DNA of 21,310 bases, taken from Candidatus Saccharibacteria bacterium UBA5150. Lineage in GTDB: Bacteria > Patescibacteriota > Saccharimonadia > Saccharimonadales > UBA4665. The stretch lies in NCBI GenBank assembly GCA_002413795.1, contig DHXS01000016.1, forward strand, positions 18,985 to 40,294. The letters are read 5' to 3'. The first letter of the stretch is position 1. Every line of letters starts with the position of its first letter. The translations under genes and the position numbers were made by a program. Positions 14,236-21,050 of this stretch are shown here, in pieces. Under the pieces are notes generated by a model. That model saw nothing but the letters and a program-made list of their open reading frames with translations. It was not told where the DNA came from and made no database searches.

Positions 14236-14241
14236 GCTATA
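14236..14241 (-). promoter_or_regulatory. Possible -10 box of the FAD-dehydrogenase gene
   Basis: TATAGC on the minus strand, 15 bases before the ATG at 14220, with a predicted leader of about 8 bases. It is weaker and more distant than most in this window, and read-through from the GT4 gene is also possible. Confidence 0.3.
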
Positions 14242-14259
14242 CGAGTAGTAGGCAAGCGC

Positions 14260-15342
14260 TTAATGCTCGATGAGTTCCTGGTAAATGTCTATATACCGCT
14301 GGCTGAGCTTATTGCGCTCAAAATGATCCAAGCTGAAGCGGCGGCTGGCGGCGCCGAAGGAAGCGGCCGCTGACCCGTCTTTCAAAAAGCCGCCAATCTG
14401 TTGCTGAAAAGCGGCGGCATCGTGCACCGGCACCAGCCGGCCGTTGCGGCCATCAGTTACGGCGTCCAAGATGCCTTCGGTGGCGGCCGCCACTACCGGC
14501 AGCTCGCAGAGCGATGCTTCCAACAGCACCAGCCCAAAACCTTCCATATCGCCGGGCACGTTGATGTTGGGCATCACAAAAACGTCGGCACCATTGAAGG
14601 CGGCACTACGCAGATCGTCACTTAGTCTGCCCAGCAGGCGCACCTGCTTTTGCAGGCCGCGCCGCTCGATGGCGGCTTCGATATCAGGGCGGGCCGGGCC
14701 TTCACCGCCCACCAGATAGATAATATCGGGATAATCGGCAGTCAGGCCGGGCATTACGTTATCGATAAACCAGGCCACACCCTTACGCTCTACCAGGCGG
14801 CCAACGGTCAGCAACAGTTGGCTGTGATCGGGCAGGTTCAGTCCTGCCAGCAGTTCCTGGCGGCCGGATTGGCCGTACAGGTCATCACTGATTAGGGGTG
14901 GAATAATCTGAATTCTGGCCTTGGCGATACGGCGTTGCTCGGCCGCCGAGGCCGCCGCGCGACTGATGCAAACCACAGTGTTGGCACGCCGCACGGACGG
15001 CGGCACAAACAGCCGAAACAAAGGGTTGCGATAAGTAATATCCAAGCCGTGGATCACCACCACAAGTGGTTTGCGGAAGAGTTTGGACAGCACGTAGCCC
15101 ATAGGCGCCAAGACGCCGTCATGAACGTGAATAACATCTACGCCGCCCCTCATCAGCACGCTAAACGAGCGGATTGCAAGGTAGGGCAGGGCCACAAATA
15201 TGGCCGCCAAGCGGCCGGGCCGGCCCCATTTCACCAGTTTAAGATCAACTTTAGCGGCCAGGGCGGAAGATAATTCATAAGCAAACTGCTCCATGCCGCC
15301 GACGCTGGGCGGGTACTTGCGGGTGATGAACAAAACTTTCAT
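14260..15342 (-). CDS. GT4-family glycosyltransferase (group 1)
   Basis: A 360-residue retaining glycosyltransferase with two Rossmann domains. The N-terminal glycine loop is PPSVGGMEQFAYELS (11-25); IHVHDG and VVIHGLD follow. The C-terminal half has LLTVGRLVERKG at 177-188, VGGEGPARPD at 211-220 and the EX7E pair E267/E275 in MEGFGLVLLEAS, which binds the nucleotide sugar. It probably works in the cytoplasm on cell-envelope polysaccharide or glycolipid. The acceptor and sugar are unknown. The start ATG at 15342 gives the expected MKVLFITRKYPP and follows GGGAG and a TACAAT box. It is divergent from NDH-2 and upstream of the FAD-dehydrogenase on the same strand, with no evident functional link. 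Confidence 0.94.
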   Translation of the reverse strand: MKVLFITRKYPPSVGGMEQFAYELSSALAAKVDLKLVKWGRPGRLAAIFVALPYLAIRSFSVLMRGGVDVIHVHDGVLAPMGYVLSKLFRKPLVVVIHGLDITYRNPLFRLFVPPSVRRANTVVCISRAAASAAEQRRIAKARIQIIPPLISDDLYGQSGRQELLAGLNLPDHSQLLLTVGRLVERKGVAWFIDNVMPGLTADYPDIIYLVGGEGPARPDIEAAIERRGLQKQVRLLGRLSDDLRSAAFNGADVFVMPNINVPGDMEGFGLVLLEASLCELPVVAAATEGILDAVTDGRNGRLVPVHDAAAFQQQIGGFLKDGSAAASFGAASRRFSLDHFERNKLSQRYIDIYQELIEH

Positions 15343-15351
15343 GTGCTCCCA

Positions 15352-15357
15352 ATTGTA
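15352..15357 (-). promoter_or_regulatory. -10 box of the GT4 gene
   Basis: TACAAT on the minus strand, 9 bases before the ATG at 15342, giving a predicted leader of about three bases. A GGGAG sequence lies in between but would be largely upstream of the predicted transcript start. Confidence 0.45.
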
Positions 15358-15392
15358 GCGGTAACCGGGCGCTCAAGGGAAGCTCCATCTGA

Positions 15393-15398
15393 TATAAT
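15393..15398 (+). promoter_or_regulatory. Extended -10 box of the NDH-2 gene
   Basis: A perfect extended -10, TGA-TATAAT, ends 10 bases before the ATG at 15409, predicting a leader of only about four bases. No Shine-Dalgarno is seen. This is the strongest -10 in the window. Confidence 0.6.
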
Positions 15399-15408
15399 CA
15401 TAACCAAG

Positions 15409-16596
15409 ATGGCCGACAAAAAAGCAGTTTTGATCGTGGGCGGTGGTTTTGGCGGCGTCAAAGCCGCTCTGGAATTAGGCGGCGATTCCCGCTTTGACGT
15501 CACACTGCTCAGCGATGATACCAACCTGCGCTACTACCCAACGCTTTACCACACCGCCACCGGTGGCCATAAGGCTAATTCCAGCATTCCGCTGGGACGG
15601 ATCCTGGAAGGGAAGTCCGTCACGCTGGCCCAGGGCACCGCCACCGCAGTCGATCGCCAGGCCAAAACCATAACTACCAAAGATGGCCAAGCGTACGATT
15701 ATGACAGCTTGATCCTCGGGCTGGGCGTGGTCACCAACTACTTCGGTATTCCAGGCCTGGCGGAGTATTCGTACAGTATTAAAACCCAGGCTGAAGTCGC
15801 CCGTTTCAAGTCACATCTGCACCGCCAGCTGGCCGACGACCACCGGCCCGATCCGCACTACGTGATTGTCGGCGCCGGACCGACCGGCATCGAGCTGGCC
15901 GGCGCCTTGCCGGGTTACTTAAAACAGATTTTGAAGAACCACGGTCTGCCGGCCCGGCGCCTGCACGTTGACCTGATCGAGGCCATGCCGCGGCTGTTGC
16001 CGCGGCTGCCCAAGAAAACCTCGCGAGCGGTGCGCCGGCGCCTGCGCCGTCTGGGAGTACGCCTCTACGTGGGCAAAGCCGTGCAGGGCGAGACGGCCGA
16101 CGAGCTAACGGTCGGCGGCAAGCCCATCCGCAGCCACACCGTTATCTGGACGGCCGGCGTTACCAACCACCCCTTCTTCGCTGATAATAAATTCGCCCTT
16201 ATGAACCACGGCAAAGTGGGTGTTGACACCTACCTGCAGGCCGAAGAGAACATCTTTGTAATTGGCGATAACGCCAACACGCCCTTCAGTGGTATGGCCC
16301 AAACCGCCTTGCACGATGGCCAATTCGTAGCCAAAAACCTTAAACGACAGGCCCGCGGCAAACGTTTTAAAAGCTACGTGGCCAAACAACCCATCACCGT
16401 CATTCCGGCTGGCCCCCACTGGGCCGCTGTGCTAAGGGGCCGGCTCGGCTTTAACGGCCGCCTGGGCTGGTTAGTACGTGAAGTAGGTGACTTGGTAGGC
16501 TTCCACGATCTGGAACCGTGGCCCAGGGCCGCCAAACAATTCATGACCGAATTCGCGTACGAAGACGATTGCCCGATCTGCGCCACTGTACAATAG
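15409..16596 (+). CDS. ndh: Type II NADH dehydrogenase (NADH:quinone oxidoreductase)
   Basis: A 395-residue, non-proton-pumping flavoprotein that passes electrons from NADH to quinone at the inner membrane face. The FAD-binding loop is GGGFGG at 11-16. The NADH loop is VGAGPTGIELAG at 154-165, with acidic E191 at the end of the second strand, consistent with NADH preference. The second FAD motif is NIFVIGDNA at 281-289, followed by MAQTALHDG. The C-terminal region (about 345-380) is the likely membrane-contact segment. The protein ends with a CPIC pair (C388, C391), unusual for the family. The start is ATG at 15409, not the GTG at 15343 in the same frame, because of the extended -10 just before it. 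It is the likely main electron donor to the bo3 oxidase encoded upstream. Confidence 0.93.
   Translation: MADKKAVLIVGGGFGGVKAALELGGDSRFDVTLLSDDTNLRYYPTLYHTATGGHKANSSIPLGRILEGKSVTLAQGTATAVDRQAKTITTKDGQAYDYDSLILGLGVVTNYFGIPGLAEYSYSIKTQAEVARFKSHLHRQLADDHRPDPHYVIVGAGPTGIELAGALPGYLKQILKNHGLPARRLHVDLIEAMPRLLPRLPKKTSRAVRRRLRRLGVRLYVGKAVQGETADELTVGGKPIRSHTVIWTAGVTNHPFFADNKFALMNHGKVGVDTYLQAEENIFVIGDNANTPFSGMAQTALHDGQFVAKNLKRQARGKRFKSYVAKQPITVIPAGPHWAAVLRGRLGFNGRLGWLVREVGDLVGFHDLEPWPRAAKQFMTEFAYEDDCPICATVQ
16589..16594 (+). promoter_or_regulatory. -10 box of the helicase/nuclease gene overlapping the NDH-2 stop
   Basis: TACAAT, whose last base is the first base of the NDH-2 TAG, is followed by 6 bases and the ATG at 16601. 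This predicts a leaderless message. GAGG within those 6 bases is too close to serve as a Shine-Dalgarno. Confidence 0.4.
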
Positions 16597-16600
16597 AGGC

Positions 16601-19600
16601 ATGGATAAGGAGTTTAAGACCGCCTATAAGCGGCTCAATGCCGCCCAGAAGCAGGCCGTTGACCAGATAGACGGCCCGGTGCTGGTGGTGGCCGGGCCAG
16701 GCACCGGCAAGACCGAGTTGCTCAGCGTGCGGGTCGCCAACATCCTCAAACAAACCGACACCGACGCCAGCAACGTCCTGTGCCTGACCTTTACGAACAA
16801 AGCGGCCGTCAACATGCGCGAACGGCTCAATCAACAAATCGGCTCGGAATCACGCTATGTAGCTGTTCGTACCTTCCACAGCTTTTCGGCCGAGATTATG
16901 AACAATTACCCGGATTACTTCTGGCAGGGCGCCCGCCTGAGCGTGGCACCCGAAGCCGTCCAGCTGGAGGTTGTACAGACTATCCTGGCCGGCTTGCCGC
17001 ACGACAATCCGCTGGCCAGCACCTTTGCCGGCGCCTATACGGCGCTGGGCGACGTCCAAAACGGCCTGCGGCTGGTGAAAGAAGCCGGCCTGCTGCCCGA
17101 TGAGCTGCGGGGGATCATCAAGAGTAACCTGCAGTACCTCGATAAGATCGAACCTAAATTAGTTGATATCTTGTCTCCGGCGCTCAGTTTTAAGACTTTG
17201 GAGGCCTTGCCGGTCAAAATAAACAAGCTGCCGGCGCAGAAGGCCGATAATTTGCTGCTACCGCTCAGGACGGTCATACAACAAAGCTTGCAGACCGCCA
17301 TCGATGAGGACCTGCCGACCGGCAAGTCCAAGCAGGCAGGCAAGTGGAAACAGCGCTGGCTGCAGACGGTCGACGGCCATAAAGGCATGCATAGCGAGCG
17401 TAAACGCAACCAGTGGTGGCTGGCGCTGGCCGACGTTTATGAGCTATACCGCCAACAGCTGCCGGAGCGCGGCTATTATGACTATGACGACATGCTCATC
17501 GAGGTGCTGCAACAGCTAGAGAACCAACCCGACATGCGCGCCGACCTGCAGGAACGCTACCAATACGTGCTAATCGACGAATTCCAGGACACCAATGCCG
17601 CCCAGCTGCGCCTGAGCCACCTCATAGCCGACCATTACGCCGCCAACGGTAAACCCAACCTGATGGCCGTCGGTGACGACGATCAATCGATTTTCGCCTT
17701 TAACGGCGCCGAGCTCAACAACATGCTGGAATTCCGTCGCAGTTATCCGACCGCCAAGCTGATCGTCCTGACCGATAATTACCGTTCCACGCAAGGGATT
17801 TTGGACTCAGCGCAAGCGGTTATAGAGCAGGCCGAGGACCGGCTGGTTAAGCGCGAGTCGTCGATCACCAAGCAGCTCAAGGCGGCGCGTGACACCAAGG
17901 CAAAATCCGTGATCGAGCACATCGCCTGGCCGACGCGCCAGCACCAGCAGAGCGGGGTGGCGGCAAGAATCAAAACGGCGTGGGACAGTGGCCAGGACAG
18001 CATTGCCGTCTTGGCGCGTACCCACGACAGCCTCAAACAGCTGGCGGCCATCCTGTTGCGCCTGGGCATCCCGGTTAACTACGAGCGTCAAAGCAACCTG
18101 CTGGAGCATCCCGCGGTTCAGCAAGTCTGCCTTATGGCCGATGTCGTGGTGGCGATTGCCGAGGGCGACCAGCGCGCTGTCAATGTCGAGCTATCGGAGT
18201 TATTGCGCCACGAAATGTGGCAGATCAAGCCCAAAACCCTCTGGGAACTGGCCAAGGCCAACTTCAGCTCGGCCGATTGGCTGACCAGCCTGCTCGACAG
18301 CCCGGATCCGAAATTGCAGTCGATCGGCCAGTGGCTGGTCTGGCTGAGCCGGGCCAGCCGGCAAAACACGCTGACCTACGCCCTTGACCATATTCTAGGC
18401 CTGGAAGAAAGCGAACACCTCAGAAGCCCCTTCCGCCAGTTTTATATCGACCCGCAGAAGCTGAGTAGTGACTATTTGGAAACGCTGTCGGCGGTTGAAA
18501 TCCTGCGCGGGCTGGCCGAAGAGTTTGCCGCCAAAGACGAAGCCAGCCTGGCCGACTTTATGCGCCTTGTCAAACTCAACCTCAGCACCAAGCGCGTCAT
18601 CGCCGATGAGTCGTGGTTCACCAGCGGTGAAAAGGCGGTGCATCTGCTGACCGTCTATAAAGCCAAGGGCCTGGAATACGATAACGTGTTCGTGATTGAC
18701 GCCGTGGAGAGCGCCTGGCGGCCACGAGTCAATCGCCGGCCGTCGCCGGCCAATCTGAAACTCGAAGCCTACGGCGAAAAATATGATGATTATGTCCGGC
18801 TGTTGTACGTGGCTATCAGCCGCGCCAAGCGCAACTTTATCGCCGCCAGCTATTACAGCGACGAACGCGGCGTCCAGGTACTGCCGACGCCGCTGTTGTC
18901 GACCCTCCCAACAACCCGGATCGACCAGCCGGCCGAGGACGTCGTTGAGGTCCTGGAAAGCGATCTGCGCTGGCCGCGCCTGACCAGCAAGGATGAAAAG
19001 TCCTTACTCAAAACCAGACTGGAAGAATATTCGCTCAGCCAGAGCGCGTTAATCGACTTCTTGAACGTCGCCGAGTCCGGGCCGGCCAGCTTCCTGGAGC
19101 GCAATCTGTTACGACTGCCGCGGGCGCGTTCGCCGCAGGGCAGTTACGGCACGGCGGTCCACGCCGCCCTGGAAACCGCCCAGCGCCTGGTAAATACCGG
19201 CAAGTTCGAGCCGGGCACCGTTTTGGACCGTTTTGAGTCGGCCCTGGGGGACGAGCACCTGCCGCCGATCGATTACGAACGCTACCACGGCCGCGGCCTG
19301 GCCCTGCTCAGCTCGTTATTTAAGGATAAAAAGCTCGCGCTCGCCAAAGGCGGCCTGACCGAACAGCGCCTGGCCGACATCAGCCTGGACAACGCCCGCA
19401 TCAACGGCAACCTGGACCGGGTCGACGTCGGCAAGGACACCATCATCATCAGCGACTATAAGACCGGCACGCCGCTAAACAGCTTTGAGACCAAAGACCA
19501 GACCAAGGCTATTAAAGCTTGGCGCCACCGCACCCAGTTGCTTTTTTACGCGCTATTACTGCGCGAAAGCCGGCGTTTCCCGGCCAGCCGGCCGGTACAA

Positions 19601-19810
19601 GCTCAAATGATATACCTGGAGGCCGACAGCGCTTCTAAAATGAACCTGTCATTGCAGCCGCAACCCGAAGAGCTGGAGCGTCTGCAAAAGCTGATCGAGG
19701 CCGTCTGGGCACACATTATGGCCCTGGATTTCCCTGATACCACGGCCTACTCAAAAGATGCCGCCGGGATCGCCAACTTCGAAGAAGACCTGTTGAACGG
19801 TAAAATCTAA
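16601..19810 (+). CDS. UvrD/PcrA-type superfamily 1 helicase fused to a PD-(D/E)XK nuclease
   Basis: A 1069-residue DNA-repair or recombination enzyme. Helicase motifs in order: Q-region LNAAQKQAV, motif I AGPGTGKTE (31-39), Ia LTFTNKAAVNMRERL, II DEFQDT (326-331), III GDDDQSIFAFNGA, IV DNYRST, V TVYKAKGLEYDNVFV (about 684-698) and VI LLYVAISRAKRNF. The canonical motif V histidine is tyrosine here (Y686). The C-terminal part (about 820-1069) is a RecB/AddB-type nuclease: GTAVHAALE (H854), LDRVDV (D939) and DYKTG (D952, K954). It would unwind and trim DNA ends in the manner of AddAB or RecBCD, in a single chain. It lies 4 bases after NDH-2 but has its own likely -10. The two products have no known joint function. 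Confidence 0.95.
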   Translation: MDKEFKTAYKRLNAAQKQAVDQIDGPVLVVAGPGTGKTELLSVRVANILKQTDTDASNVLCLTFTNKAAVNMRERLNQQIGSESRYVAVRTFHSFSAEIMNNYPDYFWQGARLSVAPEAVQLEVVQTILAGLPHDNPLASTFAGAYTALGDVQNGLRLVKEAGLLPDELRGIIKSNLQYLDKIEPKLVDILSPALSFKTLEALPVKINKLPAQKADNLLLPLRTVIQQSLQTAIDEDLPTGKSKQAGKWKQRWLQTVDGHKGMHSERKRNQWWLALADVYELYRQQLPERGYYDYDDMLIEVLQQLENQPDMRADLQERYQYVLIDEFQDTNAAQLRLSHLIADHYAANGKPNLMAVGDDDQSIFAFNGAELNNMLEFRRSYPTAKLIVLTDNYRSTQGILDSAQAVIEQAEDRLVKRESSITKQLKAARDTKAKSVIEHIAWPTRQHQQSGVAARIKTAWDSGQDSIAVLARTHDSLKQLAAILLRLGIPVNYERQSNLLEHPAVQQVCLMADVVVAIAEGDQRAVNVELSELLRHEMWQIKPKTLWELAKANFSSADWLTSLLDSPDPKLQSIGQWLVWLSRASRQNTLTYALDHILGLEESEHLRSPFRQFYIDPQKLSSDYLETLSAVEILRGLAEEFAAKDEASLADFMRLVKLNLSTKRVIADESWFTSGEKAVHLLTVYKAKGLEYDNVFVIDAVESAWRPRVNRRPSPANLKLEAYGEKYDDYVRLLYVAISRAKRNFIAASYYSDERGVQVLPTPLLSTLPTTRIDQPAEDVVEVLESDLRWPRLTSKDEKSLLKTRLEEYSLSQSALIDFLNVAESGPASFLERNLLRLPRARSPQGSYGTAVHAALETAQRLVNTGKFEPGTVLDRFESALGDEHLPPIDYERYHGRGLALLSSLFKDKKLALAKGGLTEQRLADISLDNARINGNLDRVDVGKDTIIISDYKTGTPLNSFETKDQTKAIKAWRHRTQLLFYALLLRESRRFPASRPVQAQMIYLEADSASKMNLSLQPQPEELERLQKLIEAVWAHIMALDFPDTTAYSKDAAGIANFEEDLLNGKI

Positions 19811-19823
19811 AACTGCCCGGGAT

Positions 19824-20540
19824 CTATTTGCGGGTTTTGCGCTTAGCGGTTGTTTTTCTTTTAGGACCAGCCTTGGCCGGAGCGGCCACGGCGGCCACGC
19901 GAGTCTTAGCAACGCCCGTCGCAGCGAACAGGTACTGGTAGAGGTTAACACCTATAACGGCGCCAAGTACCGGGCCTAGCACGTAAGTGCCCCAAGCCCA
20001 GCTGCGCACACCGAGGGCAACTGCCGGGTTTAAGAAGGCTATGCCGGCCAAGGAAGCGGCCGAAACGATACCGACCATGTAAGACAAGCCGGTAATGGCG
20101 GCGCCACCGGCTACCGACACGCGGTTGTAAACTGAAGCGGCTGACCAGCCGAGCGCAAAAATACCGGTGCCGACAGCCTCGGCTACCAGGATTCGGCCGT
20201 TATAGTGGGTCTTAACGTTAGCCAGAGGCGCGTTAATCAGGTACTTGAACAGGTAGTAGGCCAGGTAGGCACCGAGCATTTGGACGGCAATGTAAACTAC
20301 GCCCGTTATGGCGTCAATTTGACGAGCCGTCCAGGCTGCCAAGGTGATGGCGGGGTTAAAATGACCGCCCGAAACGCCCCCGAACACGAAAGTCACCATC
20401 GCCAGCGTCAGGCCGGCAGCCATAGCTATAAAGAAAGCCAGCGCTATTTGCGAATGCGCCACGCTATATATAAGAAGCGTCAGAACGCCGGTACCTAGAA
20501 ACTCAGCCACCAAAGCAGCTGTCTTTTGTTTTCCAAACAT
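19824..20540 (-). CDS. MIP-family aquaporin/aquaglyceroporin-like channel
   Basis: A 238-residue six-helix channel. The two pore half-helices carry NPA at 62-64 (GGHFNPAIT) and 171-173 (FLNPAVALG). The position directly after the second NPA, usually the selectivity-filter arginine, is V174; an arginine appears only at 179. The N-terminus AALVAEFLGTGVLTL, with its conserved AEF, is typical. After the last helix there is a strongly basic, Ala/Pro-rich tail (AGPKRKTTAKRKTRK), as on proteins that touch nucleic acid or acidic lipids. The start is ATG at 20540, 8 bases after GGAGG at 20549-20553; the frame could extend to GTG 20555. It lies just downstream of the ATP synthase genes but has its own promoter. 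The substrate (water, glycerol or other) is undetermined. Confidence 0.92.
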   Translation of the reverse strand: MFGKQKTAALVAEFLGTGVLTLLIYSVAHSQIALAFFIAMAAGLTLAMVTFVFGGVSGGHFNPAITLAAWTARQIDAITGVVYIAVQMLGAYLAYYLFKYLINAPLANVKTHYNGRILVAEAVGTGIFALGWSAASVYNRVSVAGGAAITGLSYMVGIVSAASLAGIAFLNPAVALGVRSWAWGTYVLGPVLGAVIGVNLYQYLFAATGVAKTRVAAVAAPAKAGPKRKTTAKRKTRK

Positions 20541-20548
20541 ATTTGGAA

Positions 20549-20599
20549 CCTCCACTTAATTGATGACATAATCGTAACCTGAAGTCCGCCGTTTGTAAA
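20549..20599 (-). promoter_or_regulatory. Promoter and Shine-Dalgarno of the aquaporin gene
   Basis: On the minus strand TTTACA (20594-20599) and TACGAT (20571-20576) are spaced 17 bases, a near-consensus sigma-70-type promoter. The predicted start is near 20564. The 24-base leader contains GGAGG at 20549-20553, 8 bases before the ATG. This contrasts with the leaderless pattern elsewhere in the window. The remainder of the gap to atpC (20600-20621) shows no clear terminator. Confidence 0.5.
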
Positions 20600-20621
20600 G
20601 CCATTCAGGCCGCTTCGGTGC

Positions 20622-21050
20622 TCAGCGCTGGCGGTGTCGTCGCTTTAGACCCGCGACGTGAAGGCGGACCGCCTGGCGGTCGACCAGGGCCTGGGCGTGT
20701 TCCAGGCTGACTTGGTCTTTGGCTTCGGCGCGCATTTTCTCGGCGCGCTCCAGGGCTCTTTGGACTTCGGCCTCATTGATTTCATCGGCATGGTCGGCTT
20801 CGTCAACCAGCACCCGCAAGGTGTTATCGGAAACTTCAACCACGCCGCCATTGGTGGCGAAGAATTCGCGCTGGGCGTCGCTGTCTTTAGGGTTGCGGCG
20901 AACGACTATGACGCCGGTGGTGGCCACGCTGACCAGCGGCATGTGATCCTGAAGCACGCCGATCTCACCGTCCAGGGTCGGTAAAATAACTTCGTAAACG
21001 TCCTCTTCAAACTTTTTGCCGCTCAGAGCGACCAGCTGGAAGTGAAACAC
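20622..21050 (-). CDS. atpC: F1Fo-ATP synthase epsilon subunit
   Basis: A 142-residue epsilon subunit of the F1 central stalk, which couples rotor to catalytic head and can inhibit ATP hydrolysis. The N-terminal beta-sandwich (about 1-88) shows FHFQLVALSGKKFEED, the highly conserved PTLDGEIGVLQDHMPLV and a GGVVEV strand. The C-terminal helix hairpin (about 92-142) reads INEAEVQRALERAEKM and so on, ending in a basic HRQR tail. The start is GTG at 21050, sharing one base with the atpD TAG (TAGTG), so it is translationally coupled to atpD. It is the last gene of the atp operon, the usual place for epsilon. Confidence 0.95.
   Translation of the reverse strand: MFHFQLVALSGKKFEEDVYEVILPTLDGEIGVLQDHMPLVSVATTGVIVVRRNPKDSDAQREFFATNGGVVEVSDNTLRVLVDEADHADEINEAEVQRALERAEKMRAEAKDQVSLEHAQALVDRQAVRLHVAGLKRRHRQR

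Noticed and set aside
15343..15345. GTG as the start of NDH-2
   Set aside because: The extra 22 residues look random and the region holds the extended -10; the FAD loop sits at normal distance from the ATG at 15409.
19816..19838. Possible terminator between the helicase and aquaporin genes (CCCG / CGGG followed by TTTT)
   Set aside because: Only four base pairs with an 11-base loop, and half of it is aquaporin coding sequence; too weak to call.
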